From positions 117,320 to 181,319 of the forward strand of contig NZ_JPVN01000007.1 in the NCBI RefSeq assembly GCF_000772945.1: a DNA stretch of 64,000 nucleotides, written 5' to 3'. The position numbers were made by a program, and so were the translations under genes. The DNA comes from Ureibacillus manganicus DSM 26584 (GTDB taxonomy: Bacteria > Bacillota > Bacilli > Bacillales_A > Planococcaceae). The notes below the pieces were generated by a model that saw only the letters and a program-made list of their open reading frames with translations, was not told where the DNA came from and ran no database searches. Positions 49,726-58,807 of this stretch are shown one piece after another (within the stretch, counting starts at the first letter, position 1; each line of letters opens with the position of its first letter).

Positions 49726-49961
49726 GAATCTTCCTCCAAAGTTCAACAGTATAATTAAAGTGATGTATTGCATTGCAAATTGTTAATTTCGCCAATCTTA
49801 CAGGTAACTTACTAAATATTCTTTTCCAAAAGTGTAGAAATATAAGAAAATCTTTTGAAGTTCTATTGATAGACAGGAAAATTGAAAGTTCAACAAGTAG
49901 TAATGTATGATTTACATAATAAGATATAACTATTGAAGCGGGCAGATTGGGGGAAATTATT

Positions 49962-51014
49962 ATGGAAATAGGTTTAACGACATTTGTAGAAACAACACCA
50001 GACGTTAAAACGGGTAAAGTAATTAGTCATTCAGAACGATTACGTGAAGTAGTGGAAGAAATTGTTCTTGCAGATGAAGTTGGTTTAGATATATACGGGG
50101 TGGGAGAACACCATAGAAAAGATTACGCTTGTTCAACGCCTGCAGTGTTATTAGCAGCAGCAGCTTCCAGAACAAAAAATATTCGACTATCGAGTGCGGT
50201 TACAGTGTTGTCTTCAGATGATCCTGTACGTGTTTTCCAAGAGTTCTCAACTGTCGATGCAATATCAAATGGACGTGCTGAAATTATGGCGGGGAGAGGC
50301 TCCTTTATCGAGTCATTTCCGTTATTTGGTTACGACTTAAAAGATTATGATGAGTTATTTGATGAAAAATTAGATTTATTACTAAAAATTCGTGATAACG
50401 AAATAATAAATTGGGAAGGAAAACATCGCCCTTCTATTAATAACAGAGGTGTATATCCTAGACCAGAGCAAGAACAGTTACCAATTTGGATAGCTAGTGG
50501 AGGAACACCTCAATCTGTGGTCCGTGCGGGTGTGCTAGGATTACCTCTTGCACTAGCAATTATTGGAGGCAGTCCTCTACAATTTGGTGCGCTAGTTAAA
50601 TTGTATTACCGAGCTGCACAACAGGCAGGACATGATATATCAAAACTTACGGTTGCATCGCATTCCCATGGTTTCGTAGCAGACACGACTGAGGAAGCAG
50701 TAGAAAAATTCTTCCCTCCAACTCAACAAGCTATGAATGTACTTGGGAGAGAGCGCGGTTGGGGACAATATACTAAAGAGACATTTGATCATGCCCGTAG
50801 CTTAGAAGGGGCACTATATGTTGGTGATGTTAAAACCGTCGCAGAAAAAATCATTTACCTTCGCAAAAGCGTCGGAGTAACTCGTTTCATGCTTCACTGC
50901 CCAGTAGGTTCAATGCCGCATGAAGATGTAATGCGTTCAATTGAATTACTAGGTAAAGAAGTCGCTCCAATTGTACGAGAAGAAGTTGCAAAGTGGGAAG
51001 CTGAAAATCAATAA
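49962..51014 (+). CDS. LLM-class flavin-dependent oxidoreductase
   Basis: A 350-residue bacterial-luciferase-like monooxygenase. Family marks are MEIGLTTFVETTPDV, DIYGVGEHHRKDYACSTPAV, IRLSSAVTVLSSDDPVRVFQE, GRAEIMAGRGSFIESFPLFG and, later, PIWIASGGTPQSVVRAG and YVGDVKTVAEKI. It binds FMN or F420-type flavin; the substrate is unknown. ATG 49962 follows GGGGGAAA. Single gene with a strong terminator. Confidence 0.9.
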   Translation: MEIGLTTFVETTPDVKTGKVISHSERLREVVEEIVLADEVGLDIYGVGEHHRKDYACSTPAVLLAAAASRTKNIRLSSAVTVLSSDDPVRVFQEFSTVDAISNGRAEIMAGRGSFIESFPLFGYDLKDYDELFDEKLDLLLKIRDNEIINWEGKHRPSINNRGVYPRPEQEQLPIWIASGGTPQSVVRAGVLGLPLALAIIGGSPLQFGALVKLYYRAAQQAGHDISKLTVASHSHGFVADTTEEAVEKFFPPTQQAMNVLGRERGWGQYTKETFDHARSLEGALYVGDVKTVAEKIIYLRKSVGVTRFMLHCPVGSMPHEDVMRSIELLGKEVAPIVREEVAKWEAENQ

Positions 51015-51024
51015 AATTTAATTC

Positions 51025-51068
51025 AAGCTGTTTTTATAGATATTTTGTCTATAGAAACAGCTTTTTTT
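51025..51068 (+). terminator. Terminator after the LLM oxidoreductase gene
   Basis: AAGCTGTTT-TATAGA and TCTATAGAAACAGCTT arms followed by T residues. Confidence 0.9.
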
Positions 51069-51239
51069 GTGAGGAAAATAAGTAAAACTAATCATTTCCA
51101 ACAAAAATTTACATATTATGCATTTTTACTCCACAAAAGGGATATAACTAGAAATATTGAGTTCAAATAGGGGATATAAGACGATTTACAAAGTGTAGGT
51201 AAAAATTTTACAAAATTTACAGAAAAAATTAAAACGTTT
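51069..51239. other. Gene-free spacer upstream of the glycosyltransferase
   Basis: AT-rich, with several TTTACA-like strings and no supported ORF. The promoter of the next gene lies immediately to its right. Confidence 0.4.
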
Positions 51240-51268
51240 TTGGGATCTATTCGTCTTATATTTATACA
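51240..51268 (+). promoter_or_regulatory. Candidate sigma-A promoter of the glycosyltransferase gene
   Basis: TTGGGA (51240-51245) and TATACA (51263-51268) with a 17-bp spacer, about 60 bp before the start codon. Confidence 0.55.
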
Positions 51269-51329
51269 ATCTCATTTTAAAAGTAGTTAATAAAAGTCTT
51301 TTCATCATGTTCCATGTGGAGGCATAAAC

Positions 51330-52631
51330 TTGAATTCTCAAATTACAACATTTATAGAAAACTTTAATTTTTTTATGTTTTTATTATTTGCTTTTATGTA
51401 TTTATATCAAATGATTTATATGATCATTGCTTTTAAGGCAAAACGAGCGCTTAAGCGAGGGAAGGATAATATTAAACTCAACAAAATTGGTGTAATTATT
51501 GCAGCAAGAAACGAAGAAGTTGTAATAGGTCAACTCATTAACAGTATTCATGCACAGGGATACCCGAAAGAATTTATCGATATATTTGTTGTTGCGGATA
51601 ACTGTACAGACCAAACGGCACTTGTTGCTAAAGAAGCTGGTGCAATTGTAAAAGAAAGGTTTAACACAGATCAAGTTGGTAAAGGTTATGCTTTAGATTT
51701 TATGTTGAAATTTATTGACAAGGAATATTCTTATAAGAATTATGATGGATATCTTGTTCTAGATGCTGATAATCTACTCGACAAAAACTATATTGCAGAA
51801 ATGAATAAAACATTTAACGAAGGATACCGCGTAATCACTAGCTACCGGAACTCCAAAAACTATGACCAAAATTGGATATCAGCAGGTTATGGACTTTGGT
51901 TTTTACATGAAGCAGAGTATTTTAACTTACCTAGAATGACACTGAACAATAGTTGTGCAATCTCTGGTACAGGTTTTTTAGTAAAGTCAGACATATTTAA
52001 AGAAAATGGTGGTTGGGTTCACCATCTGTTAACTGAGGATATTGAATTCTCTGTTTCTCAAATTCTTAAAGGAGAGAAAATTGGATATTGCAGAAATGCT
52101 GTCCTTTATGATGAACAACCAATTACATTTAAGCAATCATGGCATCAAAGATTACGTTGGGCAAAAGGATTCTATCAAGTTTTTAGTAATTACGGAAAAC
52201 GTTTAATTGGTGGGATTCTGTTTAAAAGGGGAAATAGATTTTCATGTTATGATATGGCAATGACCCTTATGCCAGCAATGCTAATAACTTGTTTTAGTAT
52301 AGCTGTAAATAGTAGCTTCTATTTAGCTGCAATCCTAGGTTTTATTAATGAGAAGGAAATTATTCTTGTTACTACGATGTCGATTATTAAATCCTTTGTT
52401 TGGTACTATAGCATTTTGTTTGTAATAGGGTTTATTACAACCATTTCAGAATGGAATCGAATTCATAGCACTGGTTGGAAAAAAATTATGTATTCTTTTA
52501 CTTTTCCATTATTTATGTTTACGTATATTCCAATTGCAATTGTTGCCTTATTTAAAAAGGTTGAGTGGAAACCAATTCCGCATACTGTAGCGAAAACGAT
52601 TGATGATGTACTTGAAAATGTAAAAAATTAA
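51330..52631 (+). CDS. Processive family-2 glycosyltransferase, membrane protein
   Basis: 433 residues: an N-terminal membrane helix (15-38), a cytosolic GT-A domain and three or four C-terminal helices. The GT2 motifs are VIIAARNEE, DGYLVLDADN (DxD), LLTEDIEFS (TED) and QRLRW (QxxRW), the set for processive enzymes that make polysaccharide such as poly-GlcNAc, hyaluronan-like or cellulose-like chains. TTG 51330 is 7 bases after GGAGG. No polysaccharide-modifying genes are adjacent, so the product is unknown. Confidence 0.9.
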   Translation: MNSQITTFIENFNFFMFLLFAFMYLYQMIYMIIAFKAKRALKRGKDNIKLNKIGVIIAARNEEVVIGQLINSIHAQGYPKEFIDIFVVADNCTDQTALVAKEAGAIVKERFNTDQVGKGYALDFMLKFIDKEYSYKNYDGYLVLDADNLLDKNYIAEMNKTFNEGYRVITSYRNSKNYDQNWISAGYGLWFLHEAEYFNLPRMTLNNSCAISGTGFLVKSDIFKENGGWVHHLLTEDIEFSVSQILKGEKIGYCRNAVLYDEQPITFKQSWHQRLRWAKGFYQVFSNYGKRLIGGILFKRGNRFSCYDMAMTLMPAMLITCFSIAVNSSFYLAAILGFINEKEIILVTTMSIIKSFVWYYSILFVIGFITTISEWNRIHSTGWKKIMYSFTFPLFMFTYIPIAIVALFKKVEWKPIPHTVAKTIDDVLENVKN

Positions 52632-52642
52632 TAGGATATTTC

Positions 52643-52680
52643 AAAACTACACTCGCTAAATCTAGCAGTGTAGTTTTTAA
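52643..52680 (+). terminator. Terminator after the glycosyltransferase gene
   Basis: AAAACTACACT and AGTGTAGTTTT arms followed by T residues. Confidence 0.88.
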
Positions 52681-52807
52681 GTTTTAATTCTTCAACTACC
52701 AGACTGAAATAGGGCTCAAGACGTAGATGAATTTACATATGAGGGGCATGTTGCTTTTATTTACTTTCATTTATCATGTAGTTATAGCAAACAATTGAGA
52801 GGGCGAT

Positions 52808-53587
52808 ATGAAAATGAAAAAATCCTATATAATTATAATTCTTGTTTTTCTTATTGGAATTAGTTTAGTTAATGTAGCTTGGGGATTCTTTACAGGTGGC
52901 GGCAGAGAAGATGTTCAAATTGAGGGTAAACAATTTAATCAGATAGAGATTGATACGAAAAATGCTGACATTAATATACAAGTTACTGATGGTAGACCTT
53001 TTGTAGAATTAGTCAATAAAGACAAGTATAACTTATTAGTTGAAGTTGAAGGGAACACACTTGATATTGAAGTGGATGAACCTTGGTTTAACTGGTTTTC
53101 GTTTGATTTTTCATTCCGTACTCCGAAGTTAAATGTGTTTTTACCTAAAGAAGTGTATGAGACGATAGAAGTAAAAACAAACAAAGGAGCAATCGTTGTT
53201 AACCATTTAGAAGTAAAAGAATTAAATACAAAAACTAATAATGGAAAAATTGTTCTGAAAGATGTAGACAGTTCAGCCGTTATGACAGACTCAAGTAATG
53301 GAAAAGTAATTTTAGAAAATGTAAATGGGAAGATAATTGGTGGAACGAATAATGGAGATATTACCATAACGAAAGATGTTATTGATCAACCAATGGAGCT
53401 TAAGACAAATAATGGAGATGTAACAATTATTACAAAATCTGAACCTGAAAATGTTACTTATCAATTTAAAACTCATAATGGAAATGTAACTGTTTTTGGT
53501 TCCGAATACTTTGATACAGTAAAAGGGAATGGTGAAAATATAATCCAGTTAAGAACGCATAATGGAAATATATCTATAAAGAAGTAA
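52808..53587 (+). CDS. DUF4097 beta-helix-like cell-surface protein (LiaG-like)
   Basis: 259 residues. A basic start and one hydrophobic helix (about 5-26) anchor it in the membrane. The exterior part is a DUF4097 repeat structure with a recurring ~20-residue unit marked by KTNKGAIVV, KTNNGKIVL, DSSNGKVIL, GTNNGDITI, KTNNGDVTI, KTHNGNVTV and RTHNGNISI. Related proteins (B. subtilis LiaG) belong to envelope-stress systems, but no LiaRS-type kinase or regulator is adjacent. ATG 52808 or 52814 may be used; GAGAGGGCGAT is upstream. Confidence 0.88.
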   Translation: MKMKKSYIIIILVFLIGISLVNVAWGFFTGGGREDVQIEGKQFNQIEIDTKNADINIQVTDGRPFVELVNKDKYNLLVEVEGNTLDIEVDEPWFNWFSFDFSFRTPKLNVFLPKEVYETIEVKTNKGAIVVNHLEVKELNTKTNNGKIVLKDVDSSAVMTDSSNGKVILENVNGKIIGGTNNGDITITKDVIDQPMELKTNNGDVTIITKSEPENVTYQFKTHNGNVTVFGSEYFDTVKGNGENIIQLRTHNGNISIKK

Positions 53588-53599
53588 TAATAATATAAA

Positions 53600-53639
53600 A
53601 GGCTTAATCGGTTTAGCTGGTTAAGCTATTTTGTTTTTT
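53600..53639 (+). terminator. Terminator after the DUF4097 gene
   Basis: GCTTAA and TTAAGC-centred arms, then ATTTTGTTTTTT. Confidence 0.6.
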
Positions 53640-53746
53640 AAACAATTCAACTATATATCGTTTTAAAATGATGAAAGAAATAATATAGTTTAAAGGATAG
53701 TGTCTTTGTTTGGATGTTTAAAGTAAATGTGTAAAGGTGAGTTTTG

Positions 53747-56119
53747 ATGAATGAAATATACGTAATAGATGCAAATAGGTGTTATATGGAAGCTGAAAGG
53801 AAAGCGAATGAATACTTTTCCTTATTAAAAGATCAAATACTTGAACAAACATATGTCCAAACATTAACAGAAGACATTCAAAAGTGGAAAAAAAATCATG
53901 TTCATACAGGTGTGCTGTCATATATAGGGGGTAGGAAAGATACCCGTTCCAATTTAGATTATCGACAGTATATCCATTGGCTTGAAAATAAAGGGAAATT
54001 AAAAGATTATTTAGAACGAAGCGTCTCTTATATTTTTTTACGAGATTTAGGGAGAACTTTGAATTCAAAAGCCACACAAAAAAGAATTACCCATATTGTA
54101 AACAACTTAATCGAGCAAATGAAAAATCCAAAAGATCATAAGGATGAAATTGCTGAACTATTTAGTTTTAAAGGAATGTATCGGAAAGCGCAAAAAGAAA
54201 AAGTAGAAACAACAATGATTTGGTTGTTTGAAAAACTTCAAAATGTAACGAAAAACTTACCAGAAGAAATGGATGCATTAAATGCAAGAAGAAAGCTGAT
54301 TAAAATCATAGCTGGCGTAATGATGCATGTAAATGAAGAAATGGATGAGTCATATGCAGAAGATAAACGTGTGCAAAAATTTGAAAACGCAATCCGTTTA
54401 GGCTATTCCTATGGTCTAACCTATCCATTTGTCGATGATTTACTAGATTCAAATGTATTAAATGCAGATGAGAAAGATCGTTATTCAAATATTATCCGTG
54501 AGACGTTATTAACAGGTAGAGTACCGGATTTTGGTGAGGAGTGGCAGGAGAAAAATCAGAAGCTAATGCAATATATCCATTCAGAATTAAAAGAAGCCTT
54601 CATTTATATGAAAGATTGCCAGCAGGAACAATCGAAATTTTATGAACAATCCTATGTTTTCTTCCATTCCCAAGAGGTTGATCGAAACAAAGACTTAAGC
54701 TACAGCCATTATTCAAACGAAAATTTATTTATACCCGTTATTTTAAAATCATCTTCTTCAAGGCTAATTGCGCGGACAATGGTGAATGTGGAGGAAGATG
54801 AAGGATTTGAAGAACGGACTTTCTTTTACGGAATTTATAATCAACTCGCAGATGATTTTGCAGATATGTTTATAGATGAAAAAGAGGGTGCTGTAACCCC
54901 GTATACTTATTTTTTAAAACACCATCAGACGCGAAGTGATTTAATCAATCCTTTCGAAATGTACTGGACAGTTATCTACAATTTAATTCATCATGTTTAT
55001 CATTCAGATGAAAAAACACGTGAAGTTATATTAGACCGTGCCATCAATGGATTAAAGCGTTTTAAAGAGAAGCATGGAACTGAAACTTTTGAAAATGTAA
55101 TGAGTATTTTCGCATTAAGAAACAGTAAAATTCAAAAACTTATTATACAAATGATCAATAAAGCAGATGATGTTGATTTTTATGACAAACTCTTACGAGA
55201 CCAAATGTTAACTTCCTTTAAAAATGAGAAGGAAGAACTCGAACAATTTTCAAATACTATAAAAGAAGTTCAAACTAAAATAAACAATAAACTAAAAATC
55301 GATTCGGAAAGTAACTTATCCGTAAAAGAATCAGTTATTGATGCTGCAAACTATAGTTTGGACAGTGGTGGAAAACGATTACGTCCTATTATTACATGGT
55401 TTATGGGAGTAAAAATTTATGGATTAAACGAAGCAGACCTATTTCCACTTCTTAAATCATTAGAATATATGCATACTGCTTCATTAATTTTTGACGATCT
55501 ACCTTCACAAGATGATGCGTCAACACGACGGGGACATCCAACGGTTCATCAAATTTATAATGTTGCAACTGCAGAATTAGCTGGGCTTTATTTAACTCAA
55601 AAGGCATTTGAAGAACAAGCATCGATGGAGAAATTTGATGCAAAATCTGTGTTGAAGCTGATCCAGTATGCAGCCAAAATGACTGCTGAAATGTGTCAAG
55701 GTCAAGCGATGGATTTAGCTTCAAAAGGAAGAACTCTCTCACTCATTGAGTTAAATACGATTAGCTTTTATAAAACAGGTTTAGGGTTCGAAGCAAGTCT
55801 CATAATGCCAGCTATTTTAGCCCAAGCAACTGAAGGTGAAATAGAAGCTCTGAAGAAGTTTGCAAAACACGCTGGAATTGCTTTTCAAATTAAAGATGAT
55901 TTATTGGATGTTGAAGGGGATTCACAGTTACTTGGTAAAAAGATTGGCATCGATGCTTTGAATAACAATTCAACATTCGTTTCAATACTTGGTATCGATG
56001 GTGCGAAAAAAGAGATGTGGGAACACTATTGTCAGGCAATGGATTCTATAGAAAATATTCCACGAAATACAACATTCCTAAAACATTTCCTAAATTACAT
56101 TGTTCACCGTGAAAAATAA
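53747..56119 (+). CDS. Two-domain isoprenoid synthase: novel N-terminal half plus polyprenyl diphosphate synthase
   Basis: 790 residues. The C-terminal half (from about 525) is a trans-isoprenyl diphosphate synthase: GGKRLRP near 542, first aspartate motif DDLPSQDDASTRRG near 584, KTG near 676 and second motif DDLLD near 718. The longer first aspartate motif is of the FPP/GGPP synthase type. The N-terminal ~500 residues are all-helical and not an ordinary extension. They carry their own aspartate clusters, FVDDLLDS near 229 and QLADDFADM near 367, so they may be a second class-I isoprenoid-synthase fold. ATG 53747 follows AAAGGTGAG. A bifunctional prenyltransferase/terpene synthase is possible but unproven. 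Single gene with a terminator. Confidence 0.82.
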   Translation: MNEIYVIDANRCYMEAERKANEYFSLLKDQILEQTYVQTLTEDIQKWKKNHVHTGVLSYIGGRKDTRSNLDYRQYIHWLENKGKLKDYLERSVSYIFLRDLGRTLNSKATQKRITHIVNNLIEQMKNPKDHKDEIAELFSFKGMYRKAQKEKVETTMIWLFEKLQNVTKNLPEEMDALNARRKLIKIIAGVMMHVNEEMDESYAEDKRVQKFENAIRLGYSYGLTYPFVDDLLDSNVLNADEKDRYSNIIRETLLTGRVPDFGEEWQEKNQKLMQYIHSELKEAFIYMKDCQQEQSKFYEQSYVFFHSQEVDRNKDLSYSHYSNENLFIPVILKSSSSRLIARTMVNVEEDEGFEERTFFYGIYNQLADDFADMFIDEKEGAVTPYTYFLKHHQTRSDLINPFEMYWTVIYNLIHHVYHSDEKTREVILDRAINGLKRFKEKHGTETFENVMSIFALRNSKIQKLIIQMINKADDVDFYDKLLRDQMLTSFKNEKEELEQFSNTIKEVQTKINNKLKIDSESNLSVKESVIDAANYSLDSGGKRLRPIITWFMGVKIYGLNEADLFPLLKSLEYMHTASLIFDDLPSQDDASTRRGHPTVHQIYNVATAELAGLYLTQKAFEEQASMEKFDAKSVLKLIQYAAKMTAEMCQGQAMDLASKGRTLSLIELNTISFYKTGLGFEASLIMPAILAQATEGEIEALKKFAKHAGIAFQIKDDLLDVEGDSQLLGKKIGIDALNNNSTFVSILGIDGAKKEMWEHYCQAMDSIENIPRNTTFLKHFLNYIVHREK

Positions 56120-56130
56120 TAATGGAAAGA

Positions 56131-56176
56131 AAAACCCATCCTAAAAGAATCTACTTTAGGATGGGCTTGCTTTATT
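56131..56176. terminator. Bidirectional terminator
   Basis: CCCATCCTAAA and TTTAGGATGGG arms between convergent genes, with A- and T-rich flanks. Confidence 0.9.
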
Positions 56177-57083
56177 TTAGGCTAGTTTTTACTTTCTGTT
56201 CTGCAATAAACGAGTGTCGTTTCCCAAAAAAGTTAACGATAATGACACCTGAAATTGCAATGATTCCACCTGTTATTGAAATCATTGTAGGTAATTCACT
56301 AATCCATATCCAAGCAACGATAATCGCAATGACTGGCTCTAGGTACAGGACACTTGAGATGGAACTAGCAGATGACATCGATAATGCAATTGCCCAAGTT
56401 AAGTAGGCAATAGCAGTAGGAAAGATACCAATATAAATAGTAGTAATATTTGCTTCTACAGATGCATTTTGTACAGTATCTAATAACCCTGGTGTATATA
56501 CGAAAAATGGAATAGTCCCAGCCCATGTAAAGTAGGCGGTAAGTTCGATAGCTGTATACTTCTTAAATAAAGGCTTTTGAAAAACGAAAAACAATGAAGT
56601 AGCAACTGCTGCAAGTAAAATTAATATTACCCCCGGAGAAATTCCGAAAGAATCCCCTGAGCCTATTGAGATTATGACAATCCCTAAAAGACCAAAGCCA
56701 AGTCCAAACCAACCAACTTTTCCTAGTTGTTCCTTCAGAAACCACATCGCAAACAAAGTAGTGAAAATTGGGCCTGAACCTATTAATAGCCCAGCTGTTC
56801 CTGCACTAACTGTAACTTGTCCAAATGTATTACAAATATGATAAACGCTTATCCCTAATACACCTAAAAAGAATATCTTTAGCAGATCTTCTTTCGCTGG
56901 TAATCTAAACTTCACGTTTGGTAATAATGCTATGATTATAAAGAGAATCGATGCAATAATGAAACGGACTAAAACTAAATGTCCTGCAGGATATCCCCCC
57001 TGTAAACCAACGCTGTTTGCAGCAAAGGTTGACCCCCAAATAAAAACTGTTATAAGTGCTAATATTAACGCCTTTAAATTCAC
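56172..57083 (-). CDS. EamA/DMT-family transporter
   Basis: A 303-residue exporter of the drug/metabolite transporter superfamily with ten predicted helices in two EamA repeats. Typical segments are TVFIWGSTFAANSVGLQGG at the start, SAGTAGLLIGSGPIFTTLFA, and in the second repeat SSVLYLEPVIAIIVAWIW. The substrate is not predictable; relatives export amino acids or related metabolites. GTG 57083 follows GAATGGTG. Single gene. Confidence 0.9.
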   Translation of the reverse strand: MNLKALILALITVFIWGSTFAANSVGLQGGYPAGHLVLVRFIIASILFIIIALLPNVKFRLPAKEDLLKIFFLGVLGISVYHICNTFGQVTVSAGTAGLLIGSGPIFTTLFAMWFLKEQLGKVGWFGLGFGLLGIVIISIGSGDSFGISPGVILILLAAVATSLFFVFQKPLFKKYTAIELTAYFTWAGTIPFFVYTPGLLDTVQNASVEANITTIYIGIFPTAIAYLTWAIALSMSSASSISSVLYLEPVIAIIVAWIWISELPTMISITGGIIAISGVIIVNFFGKRHSFIAEQKVKTSLK

Positions 57084-57165
57084 TTCTACACCATTCTTTC
57101 TAATCTAGTTCGGTAATTTATCTTCCCGTTTTAAAGAGTTTTACAAGACTATCATTCTAACACAA

Positions 57166-57198
57166 AAAAACCCTTTGCTTAATAGAGCGAAGGGTTGA
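57166..57198 (-). terminator. Terminator of the cotJ operon
   Basis: On the minus strand AACCCTTCGC pairs with GCAAAGGGTT and TTTTT follows. Confidence 0.88.
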
Positions 57199-57209
57199 AT
57201 TTATTATTC

Positions 57210-57779
57210 TTAAAAAATTTTCTTCTTACCTTGATCGTCTTTCAATATTTCAACAGCTTCTCTAAATCTTAAAGAGTGAATCACTTCGCGTTCACGTAAA
57301 AACTTCAGTCCGTCATTTAAATCTGGGTCATCTGACATATCAATGATCCACTGATATGTGGCACGTGCTTTTTCTTCAGCTGCAATATCTTCGTAGAGGT
57401 CTGCGATAGGATCTCCTTTTGCTTGGATATAAGATGCTGTCCATGGCACTCCAGAGGCATTATTATAAAATAGCGCACTATCGTGAGCCACATAATGATC
57501 TCCTAATCCAGCTGCTTTCATCATTTCCGGTGTTGCATCTTTCGTCAGTTTATAAATCATCGTCGCAATCATTTCAAGGTGTGAAAATTCTTCCATTGCT
57601 ATATCATTCAACAGACCAATCACTTTGTCGGGAATGGTATAACGCTGATTCATGTAACGAAGAGCAGCAGCAAGTTCTCCGTCTGCTCCACCATACTGCT
57701 CAACTAAAAACTTTGCGAGCATTGGATTACATTGACTTACCCTTACAGGATATTGGAGCTTCTTTTCGTAATAAAACAT
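57210..57779 (-). CDS. cotJC: Spore coat protein CotJC (manganese-catalase-like)
   Basis: A 189-residue ferritin-fold protein of the spore coat, related to dimanganese catalases. Metal-ligand glutamates and histidines lie in EQYGGADGELAAALRY, AMEEFSHLEMIA, DIAAEEKARATYQW and REREVIHSLRF. ATG 57779 follows GAGGGGAG. Last gene of cotJA-cotJB-cotJC. In B. subtilis this operon is made in the mother cell under sigma E. Confidence 0.95.
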   Translation of the reverse strand: MFYYEKKLQYPVRVSQCNPMLAKFLVEQYGGADGELAAALRYMNQRYTIPDKVIGLLNDIAMEEFSHLEMIATMIYKLTKDATPEMMKAAGLGDHYVAHDSALFYNNASGVPWTASYIQAKGDPIADLYEDIAAEEKARATYQWIIDMSDDPDLNDGLKFLREREVIHSLRFREAVEILKDDQGKKKIF

Positions 57780-57818
57780 AAACTAGTCACTCCCCTCAAT
57801 TTCCACGAATATATAAAC

Positions 57819-58082
57819 TTACACCTGCCATGGCCATGGCGAGTCATCCACATCCCAAGGATAATTTGAGTAACTTTTCCCGAAATTCATAAGTGGGCCA
57901 AATTGCCTTTCAAATTCAATTTTAAGGTGCATGGAATGCTGTGATGCTTCGTTAAATTGCTTAATGGCTTCAAAATCATGCGGATGAGTATTTAAATACA
58001 AGTTTAACTCAACAATCACAAAATCAATGGCTTGGAGTTCCTCCAGCAGCTTGTAATACTCTGGTGGCATTTGTTTTGTCAT
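57819..58082 (-). CDS. cotJB: Spore coat protein CotJB
   Basis: An 87-residue coat protein with the family pattern YKLLEELQAIDFVIVELNLYLNTHP and a C-terminal FGKSYSNYPWDVDDSPWPWQ region rich in Trp and aromatic residues. Its start overlaps the stop of cotJA by 4 bases (ATGA type), so the two are translationally coupled. It probably helps place CotJC in the inner coat. Confidence 0.95.
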   Translation of the reverse strand: MTKQMPPEYYKLLEELQAIDFVIVELNLYLNTHPHDFEAIKQFNEASQHSMHLKIEFERQFGPLMNFGKSYSNYPWDVDDSPWPWQV

Positions 58083-58303
58083 GATTTTTCCCCCCTTTTA
58101 TGTGGGTCTGGATAAGGGCTATATAACTGTGGCCAAAGAGTACCGTGCATTAACGCTTGTTTAGGAGATTGAAATTGTGGTAGCCCAGGTGGCTGGAAGT
58201 TCATATATAGTTGTGGAGGTGTTGAGTAACTTTTGACACGTATTGGTTTACAAGGATCATAGGGGCTGACATATGGTTTCCAATACTTAAACTGTGAATG
58301 CAT
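58079..58303 (-). CDS. cotJA: Spore coat associated protein CotJA
   Basis: A 74-residue Pro- and Tyr-rich coat protein. YVSPYDPCKPIRVKSYSTPP and the PKQALMHGTLWPQLYSPYPD block are the CotJA signatures. ATG 58303 follows AAAGGAGGA. First gene of the cotJ operon, with a possible sigma-E promoter just upstream. Confidence 0.95.
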   Translation of the reverse strand: MHSQFKYWKPYVSPYDPCKPIRVKSYSTPPQLYMNFQPPGLPQFQSPKQALMHGTLWPQLYSPYPDPHKRGEKS

Positions 58304-58333
58304 GAAAATCCTCCTTTCATTTGCACTATCACA

Positions 58334-58361
58334 TGTATATGAATTTGGATTAATTTCATGA
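58334..58361 (-). promoter_or_regulatory. Possible sigma-E promoter of the cotJ operon
   Basis: On the minus strand TCATGA (58361-58356) and CATATACA (58341-58334) are 14 bp apart, as for sigma E, but the -35 match is poor. Support comes mainly from the known regulation of cotJ in B. subtilis. Confidence 0.3.
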
Positions 58362-58590
58362 CAAAAAACTAAGAATTTCGCGTTATTATTTCATTTTTCA
58401 CTTAAATTCCCTATTAATCTACAAAGTTTTAATAATCTTCTTAGTATAGGGAACAAAATAATTTACCTTTCATGATTTAGATAAGAGCCATATAACTAAA
58501 AAGCAATTATTAGTCTTTATTTTGAAGTTAAATGGGAAGGATTGAAATGAGGAATATACCAGCGCTTATCATATAAAAAATATAATACTC
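58362..58590. other. Gene-free spacer upstream of cotJA
   Basis: No supported gene. The right end may contain a degenerate additional copy of the 50-bp repeat that follows. Confidence 0.35.
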
Positions 58591-58740
58591 GATATGAAGA
58601 AAGGCGAAATTCTGCCAGAAAAGCGCAGTATTAAGACAACTTATTGAGGAAAGGAAAAATTTTGTCCAAATACCCCAAGTATTAAGACACTTTGATTAAG
58701 AAACGCTTAATTTTGTCTAGAAACCCGCAGTATTAGAAAT
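58591..58740. repeat. Three imperfect 50-bp tandem repeats
   Basis: Units 58591-58640, 58641-58690 and 58691-58740 share GAAA-(A/T)TT(C/T)TG(C/T)C in the first half and CAGTATTA or AAGTATTAAGACA in the second. They lie between cotJA and the leftward AhpD-like gene and are non-coding as far as can be seen. Confidence 0.7.
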
Positions 58741-58743
58741 ATG

Positions 58744-58787
58744 TGAAAGGCATCTTTCACCTATTAATGGGAAAGATGCCTTTTTGC
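58744..58787 (-). terminator. Terminator of the AhpD-like gene
   Basis: AAAGGCATCTTTC and GGAAAGATGCCTTTTT arms form a strong stem with T-runs in either direction. Confidence 0.85.
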
Positions 58788-58807
58788 ATTGCATTATTAA
58801 AGAATGT

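Noticed and set aside
52738..52797. 19-residue hydrophobic mini-ORF (MRGMLLLFTFIYHVV...)
   Set aside because: It has no ribosome binding site and no conserved context; chance is likely in AT-rich sequence.
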